A stretch of 64,000 bases of DNA from the NCBI GenBank assembly GCA_018401935.1, contig JAGYJQ010000003.1, positions 124,001 to 188,000 on the forward strand. The letters are read 5' to 3'. This document shows positions 1-8,252 of this stretch, piece after piece; within the stretch, counting starts at the first letter, position 1, and each line of letters begins with the position of its first letter. This DNA comes from Balneolaceae bacterium. Lineage in GTDB: Bacteria; Bacteroidota; Rhodothermia; Balneolales; Balneolaceae. A program made the translations under genes and the position numbers. Below the pieces are notes generated by a model. The model saw nothing but the letters and a program-made list of their open reading frames with translations, had not been told where the DNA came from and searched no databases.

Positions 1-436
1 ATTGGTCGGGCTTATGAGCCTGATATAATCCGTACATCAATTCACAGGTAGAAGAAGCCCCAGGCACCGAAATCATGTCCGTAAAAATATCACTAGGATC
101 GGGATGATGGTCAATCATATACAGAGGTATTTTAGCTTCGGCTAAGCTCTCTGCCAACTCTCCAAATCGAGAAAGCTGATTCCCATCAACAAATAAAACC
201 GCATCTATATCCAAAAGATCAGCCGGTGGGGGGGGTTCAACGGGAAATAAATCCACTAACCAGTGTAGATTTTCTGGGGGTGGATCCTGATTATAGGCAC
301 GTACCTGCACCCCATTTTGTTGCAGCCACAGGCAGATACCCACCTGTGACCCCAAGCAATCTCCATCTGGACGAATGTGTGAAAAAACTGCTATTTTGCT
401 GTGTGAAAGTAGCTGTGCTACTAAGTTGGTATACAT
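1..436 (-). CDS. nrnA: DHH-family phosphoesterase, NrnA-like (oligoribonuclease / pAp phosphatase), 3' end off window
   Basis: This leftward gene is cut by the left edge, so only the first 145 residues are visible. My translation from the ATG at 436 shows the signature metal ligands of the DHH superfamily: H20-x-R-P-D24-G-D26 (the usual HxxPDGD box), D84 in FVDGN, and D109-H110-H111 in MIDHH. These bind two Mn ions in enzymes that remove 5' nucleotides from very short RNAs or dephosphorylate pAp. The C-terminal DHHA1 domain would lie outside the window. An eight-G run at 228-235 (C8 in the gene) encodes part of EPPPPAD. The gene is divergent from the thiamine pyrophosphokinase gene. The family is sure; substrate preference (nanoRNA, pAp, or a cyclic-dinucleotide product) cannot be told. 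Confidence 0.85.
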   Translation of the reverse strand, partial: MYTNLVAQLLSHSKIAVFSHIRPDGDCLGSQVGICLWLQQNGVQVRAYNQDPPPENLHWLVDLFPVEPPPPADLLDIDAVLFVDGNQLSRFGELAESLAEAKIPLYMIDHHPDPSDIFTDMISVPGASSTCELMYGLYQAHKPDQ

Positions 437-551
437 AAGCGAACATTAATCTGGTAAAGGCCGATATTCAGGGTTAACTTCGAATAACGCTTAGCTTTAA
501 TATATTAGTATTCGTGCCAACTTCCCATGTTCACATCTATCATTAACGACC

Positions 552-1172
552 ATGCATGCCTTGATCATCGCTGGAGGAATTCCTCCAAAGAAAAATCTAT
601 TAGAACAAGAAATGGCTCAGGCCCAATTACATATTGGAGCCGATAGCGGGGGACATGTCTACTTGGGTTATGGACACAGGCCCGATATTGTGATCGGGGA
701 CCTCGATAGTTTTGTGTATACCCGCCATAAAGGTATCAAGCTCTTGGAGCTGCCCGATCAAGAAACCAATGACTTAGAGAAAAGTCTTGACTATGCACTG
801 GAAAAAGGCGCGAAAACAGTGTGCATTCTTGGGGCTACAGGCAAACGATTTGATCATAGCCTTAAAAACCTTTCCGTACTTCTTCGCTACCTAGACCGAT
901 TTGAGGATATTCGATTTAAAGACAATCATGGGGAGCTTTTCTTGGTTCGCTCACCTTATTCACCCAAGCTGGCCGTGGGTACGGGGATTTCTTTTTTCCC
1001 CATTCACTCACCCGTGAAAAACTTCCGTTCCAAAGGGGTAAAATACCCTCTAGAAAACTCCGAACTTGCCATGGGAGTTCAGGATGGAACCTCAAACGAA
1101 ATCACCTCCGAGGAGGCTGTTGTCCATTTTGATGGGATCCTTGGGGTTTATATTATTAAACCTATTCAATAA
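552..1172 (+). CDS. thiN: Thiamine pyrophosphokinase (thiamine diphosphokinase)
   Basis: This enzyme transfers pyrophosphate from ATP to thiamine to make the cofactor thiamine diphosphate in the cytosol. At 206 residues it has the usual family length. Visible motifs are the N-terminal AGG start of the Rossmann-like domain, GADSGG at 29-34, the metal-binding DIVIGDLDSF at 45-54, the ETNDLEKSLDYA helix at 71-82 and GATGKRFDHSL at 94-104. All match thiamine pyrophosphokinases; the C-terminal beta domain binds thiamine. It heads a rightward run, with the aminopeptidase P gene starting 15 bases after its stop. I see no TPP riboswitch in the 115-base upstream region, which suits a salvage enzyme that is not feedback-controlled at RNA level. 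Confidence 0.92.
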   Translation: MHALIIAGGIPPKKNLLEQEMAQAQLHIGADSGGHVYLGYGHRPDIVIGDLDSFVYTRHKGIKLLELPDQETNDLEKSLDYALEKGAKTVCILGATGKRFDHSLKNLSVLLRYLDRFEDIRFKDNHGELFLVRSPYSPKLAVGTGISFFPIHSPVKNFRSKGVKYPLENSELAMGVQDGTSNEITSEEAVVHFDGILGVYIIKPIQ

Positions 1173-1186
1173 CACATATCGTACGT

Positions 1187-2521
1187 ATGCATCACCAACA
1201 TCGCAATAAACTGTATGCTCTTTTTTCACAAACCCAACAATCGATTATCTTTTTGGAGGGTGCTAAGGTCATGTACCGCTACCAAACTGATTATGAATTC
1301 GCCTTTCGTCAAGAGTCTAATTTCTGGTATGTAAGCGGAGTTAACGAACCTGATTGTGCGGCAATACTGGATATTGATTCAAAGGAATTTCATTTATTTG
1401 TCCCCAAAAGAGATGCGCAGTATGCCGTTTGGCACGGCTACGTTAAAAGTTTGGATCAATACCGTACCGAGTATGCACCCGACCATGTACACTACATCGA
1501 TGAGCTACCCGAGGTAATTAAAAAATTACAACCCTCATCCGCTTTTTGCTTAGATCAGCACTCGGAGGAACAGCTTCGTTCGCATGGACCAGAGATATCT
1601 ACTAATTCTGAGGCCTTAATCGAAGCCCTGACCGATGCTAGGGTCATTAAAACCGAAGACGAACTCGACTGCTTACGGAAGGCTAGCCAGGTGAATGATG
1701 AGGCCTATGAACGAGTAATGCGGTCTTGGAAGCCAGGTATGTACGAATATCAGGCAAAGGCGATGTTCACCCAGGTGCAGATGTCACATGGCCTGCAGCA
1801 AGATGCCTATAATGGAATCTATGCCTCAGGACCCAATTCCGCCATTTTACACTATGTTTCAAATACACGAAAAACCCAAGATGGAGAGCTTTTTCTAATA
1901 GATGCAGGCTTTGAATACCAGGGCTATGCGGCAGATTTCAGTCGTACTTTCCCTGTAAATGGGCGTTTTACGAGCGATCAAGCAGCGGTGTACGATGCCG
2001 TTCTAACGGCTCAAAAGCAGGTCATAACAGCCATTAGACCTGGAGTACGAATGGAGGATTTACACATGATGGCCGCACGCACCATGATGGAAGGACTTCT
2101 CGAGATGGGAATCGTTAAAGGCTCACTGGATGATCTAATGGAAGCCAATATTTTTGCCCTCTTTTTCCCACATGGGTTAGGGCATTTTTTGGGCTTGGAC
2201 ACTCATGATGTTGGCGGTTACCCCAAGGGGGTAGAACGGATTGATCGCCCGGGAATTTTTTACTTACGTGCGCGGCGTGAATTAGAGGCCGGAATGGTCG
2301 TTACCATTGAACCGGGGATCTATTTTGTACCTGCGGTATTAGAGCCTGCGCTTCAGGACCCTACTAAACGTATGTTTTTGAACACCGAAAAGATTCACCA
2401 ATTCATAGGATTTGGTGGAATACGTATCGAAGATAACATCGTAGTGACTGAAAATGGCTTTGAAAATCTAACTCATATTGCCAAAGAACGAGACGAAATT
2501 GAACGACTTATGAATAGCTAG
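1187..2521 (+). CDS. pepP: Xaa-Pro aminopeptidase (aminopeptidase P, M24B)
   Basis: A dimetal peptidase that removes an N-terminal residue preceding proline. The 444-residue protein has an aminopeptidase-P N-terminal domain (about 1-140) followed by a pita-bread catalytic domain. The five metal ligands can be placed: D239 (LIDAGFEY), D250 (GYAADFSRTFP), H333 (HGLGHFLGLDTHDVGG), E375 (VTIEPGIYF) and E415 (GIRIEDN). There is no signal peptide, so it is cytosolic and probably finishes breakdown of proline-containing peptides. It follows thiN by 15 bases and precedes dnaX by 42, so it may be cotranscribed with thiN. Function is secure from the complete ligand set and length. Confidence 0.95.
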   Translation: MHHQHRNKLYALFSQTQQSIIFLEGAKVMYRYQTDYEFAFRQESNFWYVSGVNEPDCAAILDIDSKEFHLFVPKRDAQYAVWHGYVKSLDQYRTEYAPDHVHYIDELPEVIKKLQPSSAFCLDQHSEEQLRSHGPEISTNSEALIEALTDARVIKTEDELDCLRKASQVNDEAYERVMRSWKPGMYEYQAKAMFTQVQMSHGLQQDAYNGIYASGPNSAILHYVSNTRKTQDGELFLIDAGFEYQGYAADFSRTFPVNGRFTSDQAAVYDAVLTAQKQVITAIRPGVRMEDLHMMAARTMMEGLLEMGIVKGSLDDLMEANIFALFFPHGLGHFLGLDTHDVGGYPKGVERIDRPGIFYLRARRELEAGMVVTIEPGIYFVPAVLEPALQDPTKRMFLNTEKIHQFIGFGGIRIEDNIVVTENGFENLTHIAKERDEIERLMNS

Positions 2522-2525
2522 CTTT

Positions 2526-2550
2526 AGCCTTCAAATCGTCCGGCTTTTTT
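2526..2550 (+). terminator. Possible weak intrinsic terminator between pepP and dnaX
   Basis: AGCC at 2526-2529 can pair with GGCT at 2542-2545 around a 12-base loop and is followed by a T run ending at 2550. The stem is only four pairs, so it is marginal. If it works it would separate thiN-pepP from the dnaX-ybaB-recR group. Confidence 0.25.
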
Positions 2551-2563
2551 GTACCTTTAACTT

Positions 2564-4540
2564 ATGTCTAATTCCTACCGAGCCCTTACTAGAAAATACC
2601 GCCCTCAGAGCTTTGAAGACATTGTTTCTCAAGAGCATGTCAGCAGTACGCTCCTGAATGCTGTACAACAAAATCGTCTCTCCCATGCCTACATGTTTTG
2701 TGGGCCCCGAGGAGTAGGCAAGACCACCATGGCCAGGGTATTGGCGCGCGTCATAAATGGAATTGATGATCGGGTTGATGGAGAAGCCCTAAACCAGACA
2801 TTGAATATCATCGAAATCGATGCCGCCTCGAACAATAAGGTAGAGGATGTGCATCATCTTCGAGAAAGCGTAAGAATTCCACCACAAAATGGACGGTATA
2901 AAATTTTTATTGTGGACGAGGTTCACATGCTATCCAAAGCGGCATTTAATGCCCTTTTGAAAACGCTAGAAGAACCCCCCGAATATGCTATTTTTATTTT
3001 TGCAACTACCGAGCCGCATAAGGTATTGCCCACTATTTTATCCCGTGTTCAGCGTTTCGATTTTAAACGAATTTCAGTGGACGAGATCGTACATCGTCTC
3101 GAAAAAATCACCCACGATGAAGGCATTTCAATCGATCATGAATCCTTGCATGTGATTGCAAAAAAAGCCGACGGCGCGTTACGTGATGCCCTTGGTTTGT
3201 TAGATCAAGCTATTGCTTTTTGCGGGGATACCATCACCTATGAAGCGGTACTTAAGGCATTAAATGTGGTGGGTTCGGACCGTTTGTTTGAATTTATGGA
3301 CTGTGTAATAAAACGAGATCCTTCTGCGGGACTTCATCTCATTCATACCCTTCTTCAAGAAGGCTACGATATCCAAGAATTTTTGGTCGGCCTAGTGGAG
3401 CACTTGCGTAATCTATATGTCGCAAAGCAAGGTGAGCAGATGATTTTGATTGAAGCGTCTGCTGACACAAAAGCTAAATACTTTCACGCCGCATCATCGC
3501 TCGACCCCACTGATATCATGCGGTATCTATATCTTGTCAGTGAGCAGCAAGTCAAGATAAAAGAGCTAAGTCAACCGCGGATTGCTTTTGAACTCCTGTT
3601 CTTAAAAATGGCTCATATGGAACCACTTGATGGGTTAAAAAAGCTTATTGAGGGAGTTAAAAATTTACCTACTGGCCTCGGAAAGGTGGATGCTTCCTTT
3701 GCAGCTGAAGGCACTGTGAAGGAAGAGAATTTGAGAGTTGAGGTAAAGGAGGAAGTTGAGTCAGAGTCAAAGCAAGAAGCAGACCTTAAGCCAGAACCAG
3801 AACTCGAGTCAGAGCTTGAACAAGAACCTGAATCTGAACCTGAACCAAAGCCAGAACCAGAATCTGAACCAAAGCCAGAACCAGAATCTGAACACCCTAA
3901 AAAAAAGTCCATCCTCGATGACTTGGATTTAGGCAGTCCTTCGCTAGGCAGTCCTTCAGAAAATAAGGCTGAAAGCAGCCCAGAAGTAATGGGCGAAAAA
4001 AATGTACCTGAGCAAAGGCAGAGCCCTTCAAAAGAGCAGCAGCAAACTAGAACACAAGAGACAACTACACCATTATCCCACGAAAAAGTAACCAAAGATA
4101 CGAGCAAGGAAAGCAAGGAAAGCGAAGAAAGTGGAGACACTAAGCCTACAACCGATAAAGGGGATAGTCAAAAACAGCTCAGTTTTGATGCGATAGTGGC
4201 AGAATGGCCTTCATTCCTCAAAGGTCTAGAAGGAAGAATACCCAAAATATTAGAGCTTCAAGTTGAACGAGTAAAGCCCATTGACCTATTAGGTGATCAA
4301 CTAATATTAGAGTGTGATAACCCTCTTTCAAAGCAAATGCTAGACCAACAAGCTCGAGAATTAAGCCTGCTTTTAAAGGAACACATTGGGGTAATGGTGC
4401 GTTTACAAATAGATATAAGTACCCATAAAACTGCTAAGGCTAAGGAGAAAAATCCCTACGAATTTTTTAAAGAGTTAGTCCAAAAAGACCCAATTCTCAA
4501 AGATATTGTGGATAAGCTTGGTGCGGAACTAGAATATTAA
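2564..4540 (+). CDS. dnaX: DNA polymerase III subunit gamma/tau
   Basis: The ATPase of the clamp loader, which opens the sliding clamp and, as tau, tethers polymerase cores. The AAA+ motor is plain: KYRPQSFEDIV at 11-21, Walker A GPRGVGKT at 47-54, Walker B FIVDEVH at 115-121, sensor-1 FATTEPHKVLP and the arginine-finger region with SRVQRF. The short four-cysteine zinc module usually found between Walker A and the DAASN motif is absent: residues 63-80 contain no cysteine. After the collar (to about 370) comes a long acidic, low-complexity Glu/Pro/Ser/Lys linker with a 24-base tandem duplication, then a C-terminal tau-like domain. It opens the classical dnaX-ybaB-recR order. At 658 residues the length is normal for tau forms. 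Confidence 0.95.
   Translation: MSNSYRALTRKYRPQSFEDIVSQEHVSSTLLNAVQQNRLSHAYMFCGPRGVGKTTMARVLARVINGIDDRVDGEALNQTLNIIEIDAASNNKVEDVHHLRESVRIPPQNGRYKIFIVDEVHMLSKAAFNALLKTLEEPPEYAIFIFATTEPHKVLPTILSRVQRFDFKRISVDEIVHRLEKITHDEGISIDHESLHVIAKKADGALRDALGLLDQAIAFCGDTITYEAVLKALNVVGSDRLFEFMDCVIKRDPSAGLHLIHTLLQEGYDIQEFLVGLVEHLRNLYVAKQGEQMILIEASADTKAKYFHAASSLDPTDIMRYLYLVSEQQVKIKELSQPRIAFELLFLKMAHMEPLDGLKKLIEGVKNLPTGLGKVDASFAAEGTVKEENLRVEVKEEVESESKQEADLKPEPELESELEQEPESEPEPKPEPESEPKPEPESEHPKKKSILDDLDLGSPSLGSPSENKAESSPEVMGEKNVPEQRQSPSKEQQQTRTQETTTPLSHEKVTKDTSKESKESEESGDTKPTTDKGDSQKQLSFDAIVAEWPSFLKGLEGRIPKILELQVERVKPIDLLGDQLILECDNPLSKQMLDQQARELSLLLKEHIGVMVRLQIDISTHKTAKAKEKNPYEFFKELVQKDPILKDIVDKLGAELEY
3845..3892 (+). 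repeat. 24-base perfect tandem duplication in the dnaX linker
   Basis: Two identical 24-base units lie head to tail at 3845-3868 and 3869-3892, each encoding eight residues of the PKPEPESE type. The repeat keeps frame and sits in the disordered acidic linker, so copy number could vary without breaking the protein. Confidence 0.9.
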
Positions 4541-4563
4541 CGATACGCTAAAATAGATGTAGC

Positions 4564-4911
4564 ATGAACAATTTTAATATGGCCGACATGTTCGGTAAAA
4601 TGCAGGAAATGCAAGAAAAGGTGAAAGAAAGCCAAGCTAAATTGGAACAAATTCACGTCGAGGCAGAGGTAGGTGGGGGCATGGTCACCGTTCGCGCCAA
4701 TGGACATCGCAAAATTATGCACCTTGAAATTGACGAGAGTTTATTGAATGAGGGAGACAAAGAAATGCTCGAAGACTTAGTCATTGCTGGGGTTAATCAA
4801 GCTCTAACAAAAGCTGAAGAAGCGGCACAGACCGAAATGCAAAATGCCTACAAAGGGATGATTCCAGGCGGGGGTATTCCTGGTTTTGATTTGTCAAAAT
4901 TCGGCCTCTGA
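4564..4911 (+). CDS. ybaB: YbaB/EbfC family nucleoid-associated protein
   Basis: A small DNA-binding protein (115 residues; family usually 100-115). It starts with the typical methionine-rich amphipathic helix (residues 5-35, including MFGKMQEMQEK), followed by the beta-hairpin segment with GGGMVTVRANGHRKI and a C-terminal acidic helix ending in a glycine-rich IPGGGIPGF tail. Homologues are dimers of tweezer shape that coat DNA. It lies 23 bases after dnaX and 50 before recR, the conserved gene order of many bacteria, which supports a link to replication repair. Confidence 0.93.
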   Translation: MNNFNMADMFGKMQEMQEKVKESQAKLEQIHVEAEVGGGMVTVRANGHRKIMHLEIDESLLNEGDKEMLEDLVIAGVNQALTKAEEAAQTEMQNAYKGMIPGGGIPGFDLSKFGL

Positions 4912-4961
4912 AACCCAACTAAGCTACGAGTATTTAGAATTCCATCTTATTTTCATCATCT

Positions 4962-5561
4962 GTGCAACTTATATCCGAACACCTAGAAAAAGCCATTGAA
5001 CAGCTCTCCAAACTGCCTGGAACGGGCAGAAAATCAGCTCAGCGTATTGCTATTCATTTGCTTAAACAAAATGAACAGTATGCACAAAATTTGGCACAGG
5101 CTATTCTGGATTTAACGACAAAAGTATCCCGTTGTTCGGTATGCGGCTCCATTAGCGATACCGATCCTTGCTCTATTTGTAGTTCGCCCAAGCGTGAAAT
5201 CAGCACCCTATGTGTAGTGGAAGAATTTAATGATGTGTATTTGATTGAACGAACCAATGAATTTCAGGGCCGTTACCATGTACTCGGCGGTATTATTTCA
5301 CCCATGGATAATGTGGGGCCGGATCAACTCCGTATTAAGGAGCTATTGGAACGAGTCCGTGAGGAGTCCATACAAGAAGTTATTTTAGCCCTGAATCCCG
5401 ATGCTGAAGGCGAAGCTACCTCCTATTACATCAACAAGCTTTTGCAGCCCTATGAGATTCAAGTCACCAGAATTGCCTACGGTATTCCAATGGGAACCGA
5501 ATTAGAGTATATTGATGAGGTGACATTGGGCAGGGCGTTTAGTTCAAGAACATCGTTATAA
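4962..5561 (+). CDS. recR: Recombination protein RecR
   Basis: RecR forms a ring clamp which, with RecO and RecF, loads RecA at gaps. The 199-residue protein shows the helix-hairpin-helix KLPGTGRKSAQRIA at 17-30, a C4 zinc finger with C58, C61, C70 and C73, and a TOPRIM domain beginning LCVVEEFNDVYLIE and carrying LALNPDAEGEATSYY. The start is a GTG at 4962; this places the N-terminus exactly where RecR proteins begin (MQLISEHLEKAIEQLSKLPG), and no better ATG is available upstream in frame. It closes the dnaX-ybaB-recR group. Confidence 0.95.
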   Translation: MQLISEHLEKAIEQLSKLPGTGRKSAQRIAIHLLKQNEQYAQNLAQAILDLTTKVSRCSVCGSISDTDPCSICSSPKREISTLCVVEEFNDVYLIERTNEFQGRYHVLGGIISPMDNVGPDQLRIKELLERVREESIQEVILALNPDAEGEATSYYINKLLQPYEIQVTRIAYGIPMGTELEYIDEVTLGRAFSSRTSL

Positions 5562-5609
5562 TCCGCCACACTACCTCTTCGATTCCCGTAACCAAAATCC
5601 ATACCAATT

Positions 5610-7526
5610 ATGAATAAGCGATTCCTAACTTCTATTTTTTTCCTGTATATAGGGAGTGCCTATCTTTTTGCTCAAGAGGCCCCTACTCCTAGTGTTAAAA
5701 GTGCTTACACGGCCGGGTATTGGCAGCAAGAGGTAGACTATACGATGAATATTGTTGTGGATGCCCCGGCTCACCAGTTCACCGGTGAGCAGCGTATCGT
5801 CTATACCAATAATTCGCCCGATGTGATCGATCGAGTATTTTATCACCTGTACTTCAATGCCTTCCAGCCAGGTAGCATGATGGATGTTAGATCGCGTACC
5901 ATTGAAGACCCAGATAATCGTGTTCGAGACAGAATTTTCAACCTTAGTGAGGATGAAATTGGATATCATAGAGTTCAAAGCCTACGCCAAGATGGGCAAG
6001 AGTTACGGTTTAATGTGGAAGGTACCATACTCGTAGCGCCGTTAGTTCGGCCTTTATTACCTGGCGAACAGACTGTCCTAGAAATGGATTTTGAGTCACA
6101 GGTACCCTTACAAATCCGCCGTAGTGGGTGGAATAATGCCGAAGGTGTAGAGTTTTCCATGAGTCAGTGGTATCCTAAATTAGCGGAATACGATTATAGA
6201 GGTTGGCATCCAAATCCCTACATAGGCCGGGAATTTCATGGAGTATTTGGGCGCTTCGATGTTAAAATCACTATTGATAAAAACTACGTTGTGGGTGGTA
6301 CCGGAGTAGTACAAAATCCAAATGAGGTAGGTCATGGGTATGAGGATAAAGGAGTTCAGGTGAGTCACAAAACCAATGAATTGACCTGGCATTTTCTAGC
6401 TGAAGATGTACTAGATTTTTTCTGGGGGGCCGATCCTGACTTTATCCACGTCAAAGCACAAGTTCCAAACGGCCCTATGTTGCATTTCCTATATCAAGAA
6501 CCCGTATTGGCCGTGAATAAAACAGCTGCAGAAAATGAGACTTATCTAGAAAACTGGAAACAACTCCCCGAACTTACTGTCCGAGCATTTGAGTATGCTG
6601 CTACCCATTTTGGAGAATACCCCTATCCACAATATACTACCATTCAAGGTGGGGATGGGGGAATGGAGTATCCAATGGGAACCTTAATTACTGGCGCCCG
6701 CAACCTTCGAAGCCTTGTTGGGGTAACTGTTCATGAACTGTACCATAGTTGGTATCAAAATGTAATTGCTACCAATGAAGCTCTTTATGCCTGGATGGAC
6801 GAGGGCTTTACTAGTTTCGCAAGTTCTGAAACCATGCAATATTTATTTGAGAGTACGGGTAATCCTCATGCGGGATCGATGAGAGGATATCAACGATTAG
6901 TGGACTCTGGAAAGGAAGAGCCCATGGCTACCCACGCGGATCACTATCATACCAATTTTGCTTATGGCCGCGCCGCCTATTCTAAGGGTGCCGTTTACTT
7001 GAATCAAATTCGATATATCATAGGGGAAGAAGCTTTTCGATCTGGCATGCTTAGGTACCACGATGAATGGAAATTAAAACATCCCACCGATTTAGATTTT
7101 ATTCGACTCATGGAGAAAGAATCTGGGATGATACTGGATTGGTTCCATGAATATTTTGTCCATACCACCAAAACCATTGATTATGGAATCGCATCAGTAG
7201 AAGCAAGCGAAAACCTAACAGGAACTACACTAATAGAGCTAGAACGAATTGGGCTTATGCCTATGCCCCTGGATATTTGGGTTGAATATACCGACGGTTC
7301 AAAAGAAGAGTTTTACATTCCCATGCGAATAATGAGAGGAGAAAAACCAACGGAACATGGCCTAAAACGGACCATCTTAGCAGACTGGCCTTGGGTGGAA
7401 CCTAGCTACTCATTTAGCATTCCCGTGCCCATGGAAACCATTCGATCCGTCAGTATTGATCCGACAGAGCGATTAGCCGACGTGAACACTACTAATAATG
7501 TACTTATGTTCACCCCTGAACAATAA
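5610..7526 (+). CDS. Secreted M1-family zinc metallopeptidase
   Basis: An exported gluzincin aminopeptidase-like protein of 638 residues. A signal peptide (about 1-21, ending YLFAQ) is followed by the M1 N-terminal beta domain (to about 300). The catalytic domain has the exopeptidase-type GGMEYP at 350-355 in place of the classical GxMEN, then zinc ligands in HELYH at 375-379 and E398 in MDEGF, matching the HExxH-18-E rule. A tyrosine region GRAAYSKGAVY follows around residue 450. It probably works on peptides in the periplasm or at the outer membrane. It lies 48 bases after recR and may be read from the same transcript, though function is unrelated. Confidence 0.9.
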   Translation: MNKRFLTSIFFLYIGSAYLFAQEAPTPSVKSAYTAGYWQQEVDYTMNIVVDAPAHQFTGEQRIVYTNNSPDVIDRVFYHLYFNAFQPGSMMDVRSRTIEDPDNRVRDRIFNLSEDEIGYHRVQSLRQDGQELRFNVEGTILVAPLVRPLLPGEQTVLEMDFESQVPLQIRRSGWNNAEGVEFSMSQWYPKLAEYDYRGWHPNPYIGREFHGVFGRFDVKITIDKNYVVGGTGVVQNPNEVGHGYEDKGVQVSHKTNELTWHFLAEDVLDFFWGADPDFIHVKAQVPNGPMLHFLYQEPVLAVNKTAAENETYLENWKQLPELTVRAFEYAATHFGEYPYPQYTTIQGGDGGMEYPMGTLITGARNLRSLVGVTVHELYHSWYQNVIATNEALYAWMDEGFTSFASSETMQYLFESTGNPHAGSMRGYQRLVDSGKEEPMATHADHYHTNFAYGRAAYSKGAVYLNQIRYIIGEEAFRSGMLRYHDEWKLKHPTDLDFIRLMEKESGMILDWFHEYFVHTTKTIDYGIASVEASENLTGTTLIELERIGLMPMPLDIWVEYTDGSKEEFYIPMRIMRGEKPTEHGLKRTILADWPWVEPSYSFSIPVPMETIRSVSIDPTERLADVNTTNNVLMFTPEQ

Positions 7527-7544
7527 ATCTATTTAAATAGATTT
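7525..7544. terminator. 20-base perfect palindrome spanning two convergent stop codons
   Basis: Bases 7525-7544 read the same on both strands. The palindrome includes most of the stop of the M1 peptidase gene (TAA, 7524-7526) and the whole stop of the leftward gene (TAG, 7529-7531). As RNA it could fold into an all A-U hairpin of eight or nine pairs from either direction, so it may act as a shared, compact bidirectional terminator. It is AT-only in the stem apart from two G-C pairs, and its efficiency is uncertain. Confidence 0.4.
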
Positions 7545-8098
7545 CCTTGGTCCTGATGTCGTCGTTGAGCTTCTTCTATTTTTGGTACTTCCGGCTTAGG
7601 AGTATGATCAATCATTTCGGGGAGAAAGCGCTTGCCATACATTCTTCGAGCAATTCCATGCAAGGCCCGCTCGCCTCTAGGAGTAATACGAACATAGCCA
7701 CTTTCGTCTTCAACTAAAAAGCCAAAACCACGTAAATCATTTACAATAAGATAGGATAGTTTTTCTACTACCCGTGAATGACGCTCCACATATTCACGAT
7801 GGGGTGGTTCGTCTTCGCTGCTGTATACCAGGCCAAGTATGATGAATTCAGCCTCTGTCAATGGGTAGCCTTCGCTCCCTTTGGTTATTAGCTCATCCCA
7901 TACTTTTTGCGAGTAGAATAAACCAAACCAAAATTTTCCCTCTCTAAGCAACTCATGGCTCAATGCGCAACAGAAATACTCACCCGGCATTGATTTTCGG
8001 GGTTCACCCCTACTACGATACATACTTACCATCGTAGCCAAGTCAAGCTCCCCAATATTTATTGGGTAGCTAAAATGATAATTGCTTCTTTTTTGCAT
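7529..8098 (-). CDS. Conserved-looking protein of unknown function with winged-helix-like C-terminus
   Basis: I do not recognise this 189-residue protein. It has no signal peptide or membrane segment. The C-terminal half (about 100-170) runs helix, DLRGFGFLVEDESGYVRITPRGERALHGIARRM, which has the shape of a winged-helix recognition helix followed by a two-strand wing (VEDESGYVRITPRG) as in many small regulators. Two cysteines (CCA) sit near residue 44. The gene is convergent with the M1 peptidase, with only two bases between stops, and is divergent from the propeller-TM regulator at 8253. DNA binding is a guess from fold pattern only. Confidence 0.7.
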   Translation of the reverse strand: MQKRSNYHFSYPINIGELDLATMVSMYRSRGEPRKSMPGEYFCCALSHELLREGKFWFGLFYSQKVWDELITKGSEGYPLTEAEFIILGLVYSSEDEPPHREYVERHSRVVEKLSYLIVNDLRGFGFLVEDESGYVRITPRGERALHGIARRMYGKRFLPEMIDHTPKPEVPKIEEAQRRHQDQGNLFK

Positions 8099-8240
8099 GG
8101 CGGGTGAACGTTGTTTTTGTAGCAGTAAAATACCTTACGAATAGGCGCGTGTCAATGGGTGATTTTAACGATGGGTTTTTAACATTTTTATAAGGATATT
8201 TATTAAATATTGATTTCAAGTATTGTGTTAAAATCACTAA

Positions 8241-8248
8241 TAGGTTTG
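8241..8248 (+). promoter_or_regulatory. Candidate Bacteroidota -7 box (TAnnTTTG)
   Basis: TAGGTTTG ends four bases before the ATG at 8253. If used as a -7 element, transcription would start at about the ATG itself, giving a leaderless or nearly leaderless mRNA. I see no good -33 TTTG at the usual spacing (the nearest TTG is at 15 bases), so this is only a candidate. Confidence 0.3.
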
Positions 8249-8252
8249 GTAT

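Noticed and set aside
437-551. TPP riboswitch upstream of the thiamine pyrophosphokinase gene
   Set aside because: No THI-box conserved blocks (such as CUGAGA and the ACCUGA-type segments) could be found in the short region.
3613-4140. A 175-residue Ser-rich reading frame on the minus strand
   Set aside because: It is the antisense of the dnaX acidic linker; the Glu/Pro codons give Ser/Gly/Leu on the other strand. No start context and no independent signal.
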